Shown: positions 19,046 through 29,800, numbered from the stretch's first letter. The stretch: DNA of 64,000 bases from Dongia rigui (GCF_034044635.1 NZ_JAXCLX010000001.1:1612001-1676000); one strand, 5' to 3'. The notes: generated by a model from the letters alone, not told the origin. Program-made: numbers and translations.

Positions 19046-19993
19046 TCAGACCCGCTCCATCAGCAACCGTGCCGCGGCCAGATCTTCGATCGCCGTCCCC
19101 ACCGATTTAAAGAGGGTGATCTCGTCATCGCTCTGGCGACCCTTATGCTTGCCCCGCGCGAGGTCGAAGAGATCGGCGGCGATGCGATCTGCGGTGAGTG
19201 CGCCGGATTTGATCGCCAGCACGATATCGCCTGCTTCTTTCAGCGCCCCTTCACGCGTATCGACGAAGACCGTCGCGCGCTTCACCGCTTCGTCGTCGCT
19301 TTCGCGCATCTCGGGCAGGAACGCGCCGACAAGGTCGAGATGGGTGCCGGGCTTCAGCCAGGCGCCTTTCACCAGGGCTTCGCGCGAGAGGGTGCCGGTG
19401 CTGACGATGTCGGCCTGCCGCACGGCGGCTTCGAGGTCCTTAACCGCTTCGACGGCTATCCCGGCCTTTCCCATGTCGGCGACGGCCGCCTGGGCCTTGC
19501 CGAAATCGCGGGCCCAGAGGAGCGACCGTGTGATGGGCCGCACCGCGCGATGCGCTTCGATCAAGGGCCGTGACAGTGCCCCGGCACCGACCATGAGATG
19601 CACCTTGGCATCCTGGCGTGCCGCGTATGAGGCGGCGAGCGCAGAGGCCGCAGCCGTGCGGCGCACGGTGAGGCATTTGCCGTCCATCAGCGCCTTGGGC
19701 GCACCGGTCAGGCCATCGAGCAGCAGATAGATGCCCTGGACGGCGGGGAGATTGCGCCCACCATTCCCCGGCGTGATGGTGACGATCTTGATGCCGACCG
19801 ATTTGCCCGCATCCCAGGCGGGCATGAGCAGCAGGGTCTGGTCCTCCTCGCCCGGCACCGGAATGCCGTGATGGTGGCGGACGGGCACCGTCCAATCGCC
19901 GGCAAAGGCGTCGCGGAGGGCACCGACCAGGCTCTTATAGTCGAGATTCCGGTCGATGATTTCGGGGCTGAGATAGGGGATTTGCTCGGTCAT
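19046..19993 (-). CDS. Ornithine cyclodeaminase / mu-crystallin family protein
   Basis: 315-residue NAD(P)-dependent enzyme. PVRHHHGIPVPGEEDQTLLLMPAW, KIVTITPGNGGRNLPAVQGIYLLLD and DGKCLTVRRTAAASALAASYAAR are family signatures, and VGAGALSRPLIEAHRAVRPI is the dinucleotide-binding loop. ATG at 19993 is chosen; an in-frame TTG at 20032 would add 13 residues. Members act as ornithine cyclodeaminases, alanine dehydrogenases or ketimine reductases, so the substrate cannot be fixed. Confidence 0.88.
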   Translation of the reverse strand: MTEQIPYLSPEIIDRNLDYKSLVGALRDAFAGDWTVPVRHHHGIPVPGEEDQTLLLMPAWDAGKSVGIKIVTITPGNGGRNLPAVQGIYLLLDGLTGAPKALMDGKCLTVRRTAAASALAASYAARQDAKVHLMVGAGALSRPLIEAHRAVRPITRSLLWARDFGKAQAAVADMGKAGIAVEAVKDLEAAVRQADIVSTGTLSREALVKGAWLKPGTHLDLVGAFLPEMRESDDEAVKRATVFVDTREGALKEAGDIVLAIKSGALTADRIAADLFDLARGKHKGRQSDDEITLFKSVGTAIEDLAAARLLMERV

Positions 19994-20208
19994 GATGGCG
20001 GGCACATTAACGATGCCGTGATGGCCCTGCAATCGCCCGATATTTCATTTTTATTTCAATGCATTAGTGACATTTGCACAGACGCCCGGAATTGGGTACA
20101 CCCAGGCTGCTGGACCGTGCTATCCTTTCTTCATGAATCGAGCCGCATTGAGTAATGCCCTGCCGATCGCGCGCCATGGTCCGAAGACATTGAGGACCGG
20201 AATCCGCC

Positions 20209-21654
20209 TTGGCTAAGAAGCTCTTCATCAAGACCTATGGCTGCCAGATGAACGTCTATGACTCCGCCCGCATGGCGGATGTCCTGGCGCCTTTGGGCTA
20301 TGGCCCGACCAACGACCCAACCGAGGCTGACATGGTCGTCCTCAACACCTGCCATATCCGCGAGAAGGCCTCGGAAAAGACCTTCAGCGAGATCGGCCGC
20401 CTGCGCGTCGAACAGGCGCGGCGCCAGGCCGAAGGCGCCGACATGATCATCGCCGTCGCCGGCTGCGTGGCGCAAGCCGAGGGCGAGGAGATCATGCGCC
20501 GCGTGCCTGAGATCGACATCGTGCTGGGGCCGCAGACCTATCACCGCCTGCCGGAAATGGTGGCGCGCGCGACGCGTGCGCGCGACCAGCGGCGCGGTGC
20601 CAAATTCATCCGCAAGCATAAAGGTGCCGGCGTCCTCGACACCGATTTCCCGGCCGAATCGAAATTCGATCATCTGCCGGATGAAACGGGATCGCAGGGT
20701 ATCTCGGCCTTCCTCGCCATCCAGGAAGGTTGCGACAAGTTCTGCACCTTCTGTGTCGTGCCCTATACCCGCGGCGCCGAATTCTCGCGTCCCGTTGCAC
20801 AGATCGTTGCCGAGGCAAAGCGGCTGGCAGCAGGCGGTGCGCGCGAACTCACATTGCTGGGGCAGAATGTCAACGCCTATCACGGCGAAGGCCCCGATGG
20901 CGGCACCTGGAATCTGGCGCGGCTTTGCCACCATCTGGCCGAGAAGGTGCCGCAGATCACGCGCCTGCGCTACACGACCTCGCATCCCCGTGACATGGAT
21001 GACGACCTCATTGCCGCACACCGCGACCTGCCCAGCCTGATGCCGTTCCTGCATTTGCCGGTGCAATCCGGTTCGGACCGTATTCTTGCTGAAATGAACC
21101 GGCAGCACACGGCCGATCACTATCGGCGCCTCATCGACAAGCTCAAAGCGGCGCGGCCGGATATCGCGCTGTCGTCGGATTTCATCATTGGCTTTCCCGG
21201 CGAGACCGATGCCGATTTCAAGGCGACGCTGCAGCTCATCGAGGATGTGACCTTCGCCCAGAGCTTCTCGTTCAATTACAGCCCGCGCCCGGGAACGCCC
21301 GCCGCCGTGATGGCGGCACAAGTTCCGCAGGATGTGATGAACGCACGCCTCCAGGAAGTTCAGGCACTGCTGGAGAAACAGCTGATCGATTTCAACCGCG
21401 CCACACTTGGTAAAACCGTGCCGGTTCTCCTTGAACGTCGCGGTCGCGACGAGGGCCAGCTGGTTGGGAAATCGCCTTATTTGCAGGCGGTGCATGTCGA
21501 TGCGCCGGATCATCTCATCGGCACGGTGGCCGATGTCGAAATCACCGACCTCGGGCATTACACCCTGGGCGGTATCCTGGCGGCCAAGGCCGCCGCGTCC
21601 CACCCGGCGGCGGGGAACGTCGCTGAGCTTCAACCGGAGAGAGCCATCGCGTGA
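20209..21654 (+). CDS. miaB: tRNA-2-methylthio-N6-dimethylallyladenosine synthase
   Basis: 481-residue methylthiotransferase modifying A37 of tRNAs that read UNN codons. UPF0004 domain ([17 protein letters not shown] with cluster cysteines, [20 protein letters not shown]), then the radical-SAM motif CDKFCTFC, then a C-terminal TRAM domain. The only feasible start is TTG at 20209: an in-frame TGA lies five codons upstream, and GAGGA sits 12 bases before the TTG. The stop overlaps the phoH GTG (GTGA). Confidence 0.95.
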   Translation: MAKKLFIKTYGCQMNVYDSARMADVLAPLGYGPTNDPTEADMVVLNTCHIREKASEKTFSEIGRLRVEQARRQAEGADMIIAVAGCVAQAEGEEIMRRVPEIDIVLGPQTYHRLPEMVARATRARDQRRGAKFIRKHKGAGVLDTDFPAESKFDHLPDETGSQGISAFLAIQEGCDKFCTFCVVPYTRGAEFSRPVAQIVAEAKRLAAGGARELTLLGQNVNAYHGEGPDGGTWNLARLCHHLAEKVPQITRLRYTTSHPRDMDDDLIAAHRDLPSLMPFLHLPVQSGSDRILAEMNRQHTADHYRRLIDKLKAARPDIALSSDFIIGFPGETDADFKATLQLIEDVTFAQSFSFNYSPRPGTPAAVMAAQVPQDVMNARLQEVQALLEKQLIDFNRATLGKTVPVLLERRGRDEGQLVGKSPYLQAVHVDAPDHLIGTVADVEITDLGHYTLGGILAAKAAASHPAAGNVAELQPERAIA

Positions 21655-22658
21655 GTGCCACCCCCCTCGCCCCGATCGCCGCACCCATTCACCTGCAATT
21701 CGAAGACAACAGGCTGCTGCCGCAGCTCTTTGGACAACACGACCAGAACCTTGCCCGCATCGAGCAGGAACTGGGCGTATCCATGGTCCCGCGCGGCAAC
21801 CAGCTGGCGATATCCGGCCCGACCGATGCCGTCGCCACGGCAAAGCAGGTCGTCACCGGCCTCTACCAGCGTTTGAAACGCGGGCTGGAGGTCGATGCCG
21901 GCGAGGTCGATGCGGCCTTGCGGATGACCCGCGAGGATGACCGGCTGGAGCCCAATCTGTTCGAGGGCGGCAACGGCAAGGACGGCATGGCGATCCGCAC
22001 GGCGCGGCGCCACATCACGCCGCGCTCGGCGATGCAGGCCAAATACATGCGCATGCTGCATGAGCATGAGTTGGTCTTCGGGCTTGGGCCGGCCGGTACC
22101 GGCAAGACATACCTCGCCGTCGCCGTCGCGGTGGCGATGCTGACCAAGGGGGCGGTCGATCGCATCATCCTGTCGCGCCCCGCGGTCGAAGCGGGCGAGA
22201 AGCTGGGCTTCTTGCCCGGCGACATGCGCGAGAAGGTCGATCCCTATCTCCGCCCGCTCTATGACGCCTTGAACGACATGCTGCCGGGCGACCAGGTCGT
22301 CAAGCGCATGACCTCGGGTGAAATCGAGGTGGCGCCACTTGCCTTCATGCGCGGTCGTACGCTCGCCCATTCCTTCGTAATTCTCGACGAGGCGCAGAAC
22401 ACGACGCCGATGCAGATGAAGATGTTTCTGACGCGTCTCGGCCAAGGCTCGCGCATGGCGATCACCGGCGATCTCAGCCAGATCGATCTCCCCAGCGGCA
22501 CCAAATCCGGCCTCAAGGACGCGCTGGAAGCGGTCGAGGGCATTGACGGCCTCAGCGTCGCGCGTTTCTCGGAAGTGGACGTCGTGCGCCACCCGCTGGT
22601 TGCCCGCATCGTCGGCGCCTATGACGCCCGCGACCGGAAAGCGGCCGGCAAAGGGTGA
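21651..22658 (+). CDS. phoH: PhoH-family ATPase (YbeZ)
   Basis: 335-residue P-loop NTPase with an N-terminal KH-like region, Walker A GPAGTGKT and Walker [25 protein letters not shown]. The GTG start at 21651 overlaps the miaB stop and has GGAGAG upstream. Family members pair with the YbeY endoribonuclease, which follows immediately with another GTGA overlap, pointing to a role in 16S rRNA and ribosome quality control. Confidence 0.94.
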   Translation: MSATPLAPIAAPIHLQFEDNRLLPQLFGQHDQNLARIEQELGVSMVPRGNQLAISGPTDAVATAKQVVTGLYQRLKRGLEVDAGEVDAALRMTREDDRLEPNLFEGGNGKDGMAIRTARRHITPRSAMQAKYMRMLHEHELVFGLGPAGTGKTYLAVAVAVAMLTKGAVDRIILSRPAVEAGEKLGFLPGDMREKVDPYLRPLYDALNDMLPGDQVVKRMTSGEIEVAPLAFMRGRTLAHSFVILDEAQNTTPMQMKMFLTRLGQGSRMAITGDLSQIDLPSGTKSGLKDALEAVEGIDGLSVARFSEVDVVRHPLVARIVGAYDARDRKAAGKG

Positions 22659-23194
22659 CCAGCGCCGCCCCTTCGCTGAAGATCGGCATCGTCGTCGCGG
22701 ACAAGGCCTGGGAAAAGGCCCTGCCCGATGCCGCCAAGATCGCCCGCAAGGTAACGAGACGGGCGATCTTGGGCGCCCTCGCAGCGCGTGCATTGCCACG
22801 CAAGCGCTTGAAGGAAGCGGGAAAATTTGTTCTCGACATCACCCTTGATAACGACCGGGGCGTGCGCCATCTCAACCGCGACTATCGGGGCAAGGACAAG
22901 CCGACCAATGTTCTTTCCTTCGCGGCGCTCGATGCCGGGCTGCCGCCAAAGGGCGTTCCGCCGAGCTATCCCTGGGCCCTGGGCGACGTCGTCCTTGCCC
23001 TCGGCACGGTCAAGCGCGAAGCCAAGGAACAGGGGAAAGACTTGTCCCAGCACTATTGCCACCTGGTCGTCCATGGTGTGCTACATTTGCTGGGCTTCGA
23101 TCACGAAAACGATCGCGAGGCCCGCGCCATGGAGAAACTGGAACGGGACATCCTGGCCGGCCTTGGCTGGCCCGATCCATATCACCTGAAATGA
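22655..23194 (+). CDS. ybeY: Endoribonuclease YbeY (rRNA maturation factor)
   Basis: 179-residue Zn-dependent endoribonuclease. The three-His zinc site [11 protein letters not shown] is intact, preceded by [16 protein letters not shown] and [14 protein letters not shown] start overlapping the phoH stop. Involved in 16S rRNA 3'-end maturation and 70S quality control. Transcribed with miaB, phoH, corC and lnt. Confidence 0.95.
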   Translation: MTSAAPSLKIGIVVADKAWEKALPDAAKIARKVTRRAILGALAARALPRKRLKEAGKFVLDITLDNDRGVRHLNRDYRGKDKPTNVLSFAALDAGLPPKGVPPSYPWALGDVVLALGTVKREAKEQGKDLSQHYCHLVVHGVLHLLGFDHENDREARAMEKLERDILAGLGWPDPYHLK

Positions 23195-23207
23195 GTTTGA
23201 GAAGGTC

Positions 23208-24134
23208 ATGAGCGACATACCATCTAGAAGCGGCGCGGCTGAAGACAACGGCAAGCCGCGCCTCGGCTTCAAGGGCCTGATGCGGCTCTTCCGCAAGAAG
23301 GCATCCAGCGAAAACGCCCTGCGCGACGCCATCGAGGAATTGATCGAGGAATCGGAATCCGGCGATGATGGCGAAGCGCCGCTCGATTCCAATGAATCGT
23401 CGCTGCTGCTCAACGTCCTCAAACTCGGTGACCTTACGGCCTATGACGTCATGGTGCCGCGCGCCGACATCAAGGCGGCACCCGAGGATATCGACCTTAA
23501 AGGCATCATCCAGATGGTGCGCGAATTCGGCCATTCGCGCCTGCCGATCTACCGCGAGGATCTCGACGATATCGTCGGCATCGTCCACGCCAAGGACGTG
23601 CTGACCTTTTTTCCGGACCCTGAGAAGTTCCAGCTGAAGAAGATCCTGCGCGAGCCGATGTTCATCTCGCCCTCGATCCCCGTGCTCGATCTGCTGCTGC
23701 AGATGCGCCACAGCCGCGCCCATATGGCGCTGGTGGTGGACGAATATGGCGGCATCGACGGCCTCGTCACCATCGAGGATCTGGTCGAGGAGATCATCGG
23801 CGAGATCGAGGACGAGCATGACGTGGTCAAGGGCCCGCATCTGGTCAGCCGCCCCGATGGCACCTTGCTGGCCGATGCCCGCACCACGATCGAGACCTTC
23901 GAAGACAAAGTCGGCCCCGTGCTGACCGAGGAAGAGCGCGAGGCGGATATCGATACGCTGGGCGGCCTGGTGATGTCGCTGACCGACCGCGTGCCCCTGC
24001 GCGGCGAATTGGTGACGCATGCCTCCGGCATCACCTTCGAAGTGCTGGATGCCGATCCCCGGCGCATCAAGCGTCTGCGCGTGCGCAATGTTCCCGACAC
24101 CACGAAAGCGCCCGAAGCGGCCGCAAAGGACTAA
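23208..24134 (+). CDS. corC: CorC/HlyC-family CBS-domain protein
   Basis: 308-residue soluble protein with an N-terminal acidic segment, two CBS domains (VMVPRADIKAAPEDIDLKGI... and EPMFISPSIPVLDLLLQMR...) and a C-terminal transporter-associated CorC_HlyC domain (IDTLGGLVMSLTDRVPLRGE). No DUF21 membrane region, as in gammaproteobacterial CorC. Its position before lnt is widely conserved; role in Mg/Co homeostasis or envelope physiology is by family. Confidence 0.92.
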   Translation: MSDIPSRSGAAEDNGKPRLGFKGLMRLFRKKASSENALRDAIEELIEESESGDDGEAPLDSNESSLLLNVLKLGDLTAYDVMVPRADIKAAPEDIDLKGIIQMVREFGHSRLPIYREDLDDIVGIVHAKDVLTFFPDPEKFQLKKILREPMFISPSIPVLDLLLQMRHSRAHMALVVDEYGGIDGLVTIEDLVEEIIGEIEDEHDVVKGPHLVSRPDGTLLADARTTIETFEDKVGPVLTEEEREADIDTLGGLVMSLTDRVPLRGELVTHASGITFEVLDADPRRIKRLRVRNVPDTTKAPEAAAKD

Positions 24135-24140
24135 TCCACC

Positions 24141-25688
24141 ATGCAGATGATGGCGCGGCTGAACGCCTGGGTCGGCGGGCTTGAGGGTTGGCGTCGGCGT
24201 GGCTTTGCTTCCATCATCGGCGCCCTCTCGGGCCTCGCCTTCGCGCCGGTGCAATTCGCGCCGGCCATGCTGGTGTCGCTGATCTGCCTCTATTGGCTGA
24301 TCCAGGCGGCACCGACGCGGCGCCGGGCCTTCAACGTCGCGTGGTTCTGGGGCTTCGGCCATTTCATGGCCGGCAATCTGTGGATCGCCAATTCCTTCAT
24401 GATCGATGCGGCCCGCTTCGGCTGGATGATGCCGCCGGTCATTTCCGGCCTTGCTGCCTTCCTCGCCCTCTATGCCGCCCTGACCGGGCTGGTCGTGTGG
24501 CGCCGCGGGGACCTGTCGCCCGGCCGCATCGTGGCCTTTGCCGCCATCTGGACCATCGGCGAATGGCTGCGCAGTCATGTGCTCACCGGCTATGCCTGGA
24601 ACCTCACCGCTTATGTCTGGGATTGGAGCCCGGCCATGATGCAATCGGCGGCGCTGTGGGGCAGCTGGGGCCTGGGGTTGGTCACCACCGCCATTTTCAC
24701 TTTGCCTGCGTCTCTTGCTGCAACTGAAAAGAAGCGCGCCTGCCGCGCGTGCATCGGCGCCCTCGTCGGACTCGTCATCCTGTTTGCCGGCGGCCAGTGG
24801 CGCTTGTCGGGCGACACCGGGGAACATGTGCCCGGCATCAAGCTGCGCATCGTGCAGGCCAATGTCAGCCAGAAGGAAAAGCTCGATGGCGGTTTTCGCG
24901 AACAGCATTTCCTCAAACATCTGGAACTCACACGCGACACACCGGGGCTTGATAAAATCACCCATGTCATCTGGCCGGAATCATCAATTCCCTTCCTGAT
25001 CGACCGCGAACCGGCCCTGCGTCAGATGACCGCAGCCATTGTGCCGCCGAACGGGGCGCTGCTCGCCGGCACCATCCGCGGCGAACCGTCGAGCGGCGAA
25101 TTGGAACAGGTCTGGAATTCGCTGGTCGTCCTCGACGCCACTGGCAGCATTCGCGCGACGGCAGACAAATCGCATCTGGTGCCGCTCGGCGAATATGTTC
25201 CGATGCGCAAGCTGTTCCCCTTCATCAGCAAGCTGACACCGGGTGCCATGGACTTTTCCGCAGCACCTGGCCCTGTGACAATTCCGATACCGGGCGCACC
25301 CGATGTCGGCCCATCGATTTGCTACGAAGTGATTTTCCCCGGTGCGGTTGTAGACGAGACCAAGCGGCCGGCGTGGCTCGTCAACATCACCAATGACGGC
25401 TGGTTCGGCAATTCGACAGGTCCCTATCAGCATTTCGCCTCGGCGCGGTATCGCGCCGTGGAGGAAGGCATTCCTCTGGTTCGTGCTGCAAATACAGGTA
25501 TATCTGGCGTTGTCGATGCCTATGGACGCATCGAGACACAGTCGCGCCTCGGTGAAACCGCTGTCATCGACGCAGATCTGCCGCTGGCGCTGGCGCCGAC
25601 TTATTTCGCGCGTTTCGGTTTGGTAATCCCGGTATTACTTGCACTCATTGGACTCATTCCTATGGTCCGGTGGCGCCGATCTGCGTAA
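24141..25688 (+). CDS. lnt: Apolipoprotein N-acyltransferase
   Basis: 515-residue inner-membrane enzyme adding the third acyl chain to lipoproteins. Hydrophobic N-terminal helices, then a nitrilase-type periplasmic domain with the Glu-Lys-Cys triad in WPESSIPF, ADKSHLVPLGEYVP and SICYEVIFPG. A hydrophobic helix closes the protein (LVIPVLLALIGLIPMV). It begins 6 bases after corC and is the last gene of the miaB operon. The lipoproteins in this window are plausible substrates. Confidence 0.95.
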   Translation: MQMMARLNAWVGGLEGWRRRGFASIIGALSGLAFAPVQFAPAMLVSLICLYWLIQAAPTRRRAFNVAWFWGFGHFMAGNLWIANSFMIDAARFGWMMPPVISGLAAFLALYAALTGLVVWRRGDLSPGRIVAFAAIWTIGEWLRSHVLTGYAWNLTAYVWDWSPAMMQSAALWGSWGLGLVTTAIFTLPASLAATEKKRACRACIGALVGLVILFAGGQWRLSGDTGEHVPGIKLRIVQANVSQKEKLDGGFREQHFLKHLELTRDTPGLDKITHVIWPESSIPFLIDREPALRQMTAAIVPPNGALLAGTIRGEPSSGELEQVWNSLVVLDATGSIRATADKSHLVPLGEYVPMRKLFPFISKLTPGAMDFSAAPGPVTIPIPGAPDVGPSICYEVIFPGAVVDETKRPAWLVNITNDGWFGNSTGPYQHFASARYRAVEEGIPLVRAANTGISGVVDAYGRIETQSRLGETAVIDADLPLALAPTYFARFGLVIPVLLALIGLIPMVRWRRSA

Positions 25689-25947
25689 GATGAACCACTT
25701 CTTCGCCCGTGGGTTGAGCGGCAGAAATGCCTGCGCGTAAAGGACCGGACGAAGCAATTGACCCGCCTTGTTTGGTATGACAAGACAAAACCGTCAGCAT
25801 GACGGTAGAAAATGCGAAACGCCGGGACAACGGCCGCGGCATACATTTGCCCGGTGGCGAATTGCAAATCGCGAAACAAGCTGCGGCGATGTAAATCTGG
25901 TCTCGCCAGAATGATCGACATCGCTGGTTCGAGGAGAATGAGAGAAA

Positions 25948-26439
25948 ATGGCTAAATCGACCAAGCAAGGGAGCGCCCCGAAGGGACGCAAATCGTCCGG
26001 CCGCATGGCCAGCAAGGGCTTCCCCAATCCGATCGACGTGCATGTGGGTCAGCGCATCCGCCTGCGCCGCACGTTGCTCGGCATGAGCCAGGAGAAGCTT
26101 GGCGAGGCCATCGGCCTTACCTTCCAGCAGGTTCAAAAATACGAGCGTGGCGCCAATCGCGTTGGCTCCTCGCGCCTCTTCGATCTCGGCCGTGTGCTCG
26201 ATGTGCCGATTTCCTATTTCTTCGAAGACATGCCGAATGCGGTCCAGGAGAAGAGCCCCTCCAAGTTGATGGGCGTCGCCACGCCGGCGCCGGTCGATTA
26301 CGAGCCCGATCCCATGGCCAAGCGCGAAACGCTGGAACTGGTCCGCGCCTACTACAAGATTCCCCAGGCCTCGGTCAGGAAGCGCATCTTCGAACTGACC
26401 AAGTCGCTGGCCAAGAGCTCGACCTCGGATGAAGACTGA
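25948..26439 (+). CDS. XRE-family HTH transcriptional regulator
   Basis: 163 residues. A basic N-terminal tail of about 30 residues, then a Cro/C1 HTH (VGQRIRLRRTLLGMSQEKLGEAIGLTFQQVQKYERGANRVGSSRLFDLGRVLDVPISYFFEDM) and a C-terminal region ending LVRAYYKIPQASVRKRIFELTKSLA. This architecture is common in alphaproteobacteria between lnt and metK. ATG at 25948 has GAGGAG upstream. Targets are not evident; the metK leader is adjacent. Confidence 0.88.
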   Translation: MAKSTKQGSAPKGRKSSGRMASKGFPNPIDVHVGQRIRLRRTLLGMSQEKLGEAIGLTFQQVQKYERGANRVGSSRLFDLGRVLDVPISYFFEDMPNAVQEKSPSKLMGVATPAPVDYEPDPMAKRETLELVRAYYKIPQASVRKRIFELTKSLAKSSTSDED

Positions 26440-26495
26440 AGTCTGGCGCAAGCGATAGACCGAATAAGGGCGTCCACCGCCTCTCGGAAGACCGG

Positions 26496-26519
26496 AAAAG
26501 GCCCGTTTTGGGCCTTTTC
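26496..26519 (+). terminator. Rho-independent terminator of the XRE gene
   Basis: AAAAGGCCC (26496-26504), GTTTT loop, GGGCCTTTT. A-U-rich flanks make it bidirectional. Confidence 0.8.
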
Positions 26520-26574
26520 ACACTTTGGTAAGCAATAAAACCCGCTTGACCGGGGAATCCCGCTCAACCATGAT

Positions 26575-26601
26575 CCCGGCCGCACCGCGGCCGGGTTTTT
26601 T
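26575..26601 (+). terminator. Strong Rho-independent terminator in the metK leader
   Basis: CCCGGCCGC pairs with GCGGCCGGG around a three-base loop, followed by six T residues (26596-26601). It ends about 100 bases before metK. As a second terminator behind the first, it may be part of a metK attenuation element. Confidence 0.75.
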
Positions 26602-26614
26602 GCTGTCCGACTCA

Positions 26615-26640
26615 GGGGTTTATCCCCGGGGATAAACCCC
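26615..26640. promoter_or_regulatory. Perfect 26-bp palindrome upstream of metK
   Basis: GGGGTTTATCCCC is immediately followed by its exact reverse complement with no spacer. It lies 64 bases before the metK start. It may be an operator for a dimeric regulator or an mRNA hairpin. It does not match the SAM-II or SAM/SAH riboswitch consensus as I remember them. Confidence 0.6.
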
Positions 26641-26704
26641 TCGAACGCCCCCTCCCGCAGCACGTGAACTTGTCGAACCTTTCATCTTTGCGGGAAATAG
26701 CCTC

Positions 26705-27874
<1,170 letters not shown>

Positions 27875-27894
27875 CCAGGACGAGACCAGCGTCG

Positions 27895-28608
27895 ATGACC
27901 GACAAAGACGCCGCGGCACCGGAGACCACCGGGCCGCGGCGAAACTTTTATGGCCGCCGCCAGGGCCGGCCCTTGCGCGAGAACCGCAAGAAGTTGATGG
28001 AAACGCTGCTGCCTTCCATCACCGTCGCCGTGCGCCCGAACGAGACGATCGATCCAGCAGCACTGTTCACATCGCCGAAGGACGAGTACTGGCTGGAGAT
28101 CGGCTTCGGCGGTGGCGAGCATCTGGCTGCCCAGGCCAAGGCCAATCCGCAGGCCGGCCTCATCGGCTGCGAAATCTTCCTCAATGGGATTGCGTCAGCG
28201 CTGTCGCATATCGATGCCGACAAGCTGGACAATGTGCGCATCTATCCCGAAGACGTGCGCGATCTGTTGCCGGCCTTGAAGCCGCAGTCTTTCACCAAGA
28301 TCTTCCTGCTCTTCCCCGACCCCTGGCACAAGGCGCGCCACGCGGGCCGGCGCTTCGTCAATCAGGCCAATCTCGATATCGTGGCAAACCTGTTGAAGCC
28401 CGGCGGCGAGTTCCGCATCGGCAGCGACGATCCCGTCTATATCGGCTGGTCGCTGGCCCACACCACGCGCCACAAGGCGTTCCAATGGCTGGCGACAAGC
28501 GCCGCCGATTGGGCCATCCGCCCCGACGACTGGCCCGCTTCACGCTACGAGCAGAAAGCCATCCGCCAAGGCCGCGTGCCGCATTACTTCAGGTTCAAGC
28601 GGGTCTGA
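27895..28608 (+). CDS. trmB: tRNA (guanine-N7-)-methyltransferase
   Basis: 237-residue SAM-dependent methyltransferase forming m7G46 in tRNA. Motifs: RRNFYGRRQGRPLRENRK, EIGFGGGEHL (SAM loop), GCEIFLNGI, LLFPDPWHKARHAGRRFVN (active-site PDPW.KxRH) and a C-terminal RYEQKAIRQGRVPHYFRF. Probably co-transcribed with metK, whose product it uses. Convergent with the map operon 12 bases downstream. Confidence 0.95.
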   Translation: MTDKDAAAPETTGPRRNFYGRRQGRPLRENRKKLMETLLPSITVAVRPNETIDPAALFTSPKDEYWLEIGFGGGEHLAAQAKANPQAGLIGCEIFLNGIASALSHIDADKLDNVRIYPEDVRDLLPALKPQSFTKIFLLFPDPWHKARHAGRRFVNQANLDIVANLLKPGGEFRIGSDDPVYIGWSLAHTTRHKAFQWLATSAADWAIRPDDWPASRYEQKAIRQGRVPHYFRFKRV

Positions 28609-28620
28609 TGTTCCAAGAAA

Positions 28621-28812
28621 CTAGGAAATCCCGATACTCGCTAGGGAGGACAAAAGCCACGACGAGACTCTCTCCCAGAAGATCCAAATAAAGACTGCGG
28701 CCAGCGCAATTGTATTAGCGAGAAGCTTGATCCAGTCGCGTCGAGTTGGGAGAGCAATCGTGGAAATGGCGCGCAGGATTTCCCTGAAGCTCGGCTGCTT
28801 TTCTTGGTTCAC
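28621..28812 (-). CDS. Small SecE-like membrane protein
   Basis: 63 residues. A short amphipathic segment (SFREILRAISTIALPTRRD), then one transmembrane helix at about residues 30-47 (KLLANTIALAAVFIWIFW), then ERVSSWLLSSLASIG. The order resembles SecE, whose conserved hinge is V-x-W-P-[ST]-R-x-E; here it is IALPTRRD, with Trp replaced by Leu. GTG start overlaps the map stop (GTGA), so it is translated after map. The main secE is expected with nusG elsewhere, so this would be a second copy or a relative with another role. The assignment rests on pattern recognition. Confidence 0.6.
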   Translation of the reverse strand: MNQEKQPSFREILRAISTIALPTRRDWIKLLANTIALAAVFIWIFWERVSSWLLSSLASIGIS

Positions 28813-29627
28813 GCCGCCAGCTGCCAGTAGATGTCCTTCGGCGACAGCGTGAAGATTTCGACGCCCGTCTCCGTCACACCCACCGAGTGCTCGAACTGGG
28901 CGGAGAGGGATTGATCCCGTGTCACCGTGGTCCAGCCGTCGCCCAGGATCTTCACGTCGGCCTTGCCGGCATTGAGCATGGGTTCGATGGTGAAGATCAT
29001 GCCGGGCTCCAGCACGACACCGGTGCCGGGCTTGCCGTAATGCAAGACCTGCGGCGCGTCGTGGAACACGCGCCCCACCCCATGGCCGCAGAAATCCTCA
29101 ACCACCGAGAAACGGTTCTTGTGCGCCAGGGTTTCGATGGCATGACCGACATCGCCCAAGGTATTGCCAGGCTTCACCATGGCAATACCCGCCATGAGGG
29201 ACTGGTAGGTGACGTCGCAAAGCCGCCGCGCCTTCACGCTGGGGGAACCGGCAATGAACATACGCGATGAATCGCCGTGCCAGCCGTCGACCAGGGGTGT
29301 CACGTCGATATTGAGAATATCGCCCTCGGCCAGCACCTTCTTGTCGGAGGGAATGCCGTGGGTGACGACATGGTTCACCGAGATGCAGCTGGCGTGCTGA
29401 TAGCCCTTATAGCCGATCGTCGCCGGCACGCCGCCATGATCGCGCATGAAGGTTTCGCACAATTTGTCGAGGGCCGCGGTGGTCACACCGGGGCGGACAT
29501 GCGGGCCGATGAAATCCAATGTCTCGGCGGCGAGGCGCCCGGCCCGGCGCATGCCTTCAAACCCCTCCGCATCATGGAGCGGAATGGCGCGGTTGTTCAT
29601 GTCGCGTTGCGCGGAAAGTTTCATCAT
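28809..29627 (-). CDS. map: Methionine aminopeptidase, type I
   Basis: 272 residues. Pita-bread fold with metal ligands in LNIDVTPLVDGWHGDSSRMF, GHGVGRVFHDAP and TIEPMLNAG; the conserved substrate region reads SVNHVVTHGIPS where the commonest form is SVN(E/D)VVCHGIP. It removes the initiator Met from nascent proteins. The ATG at 29627 gives MMKLSAQRDMNNRAI; no strong SD is seen. The small SecE-like gene follows with a 4-base overlap. Confidence 0.94.
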   Translation of the reverse strand: MMKLSAQRDMNNRAIPLHDAEGFEGMRRAGRLAAETLDFIGPHVRPGVTTAALDKLCETFMRDHGGVPATIGYKGYQHASCISVNHVVTHGIPSDKKVLAEGDILNIDVTPLVDGWHGDSSRMFIAGSPSVKARRLCDVTYQSLMAGIAMVKPGNTLGDVGHAIETLAHKNRFSVVEDFCGHGVGRVFHDAPQVLHYGKPGTGVVLEPGMIFTIEPMLNAGKADVKILGDGWTTVTRDQSLSAQFEHSVGVTETGVEIFTLSPKDIYWQLAA

Positions 29628-29697
29628 GAGTTTTATCTAAGACCGATCGGGGGCAAGGTCAAATGGGCAAGCCCGCGATTACTGCCAGACACACTCA

Positions 29698-29800
29698 TCC
29701 CCTCTCCCCTCGCGGGAGAGGGATAGGGTGAGGGGGTCGATTGAGCGGATTCGGCGCCGGCACCCCCTCACCCCGACCCTCTCCCGCGAGGGGAGAGGGA
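29698..29800. repeat. C/G-tract inverted repeat (family C)
   Basis: CCCCTCTCCCCTCGCGGGAG...GTGAGGGGGTCG and its inverted partner ACCCCCTCACCCCGACCCTC...GAGGGGAGAGGG enclose about 20 bases, between divergent map and helicase genes. It would form a long cruciform or hairpin. Confidence 0.75.

Noticed and set aside
20131-21843. Minus-strand open frame of 570 codons opposite miaB
   Set aside because: Antisense shadow; product lacks domains, while miaB has all its motifs.
23010-24965. Minus-strand open frame of 651 codons opposite corC and lnt
   Set aside because: Spans two convincing plus-strand genes and has shadow-type composition.
26520-26575. tRNA or known SAM riboswitch between the two terminators before metK
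   Set aside because: No cloverleaf with a T-arm (GTTCRA) and no match to the SAM-II or SAM/SAH core as remembered; retained only as a candidate leader.
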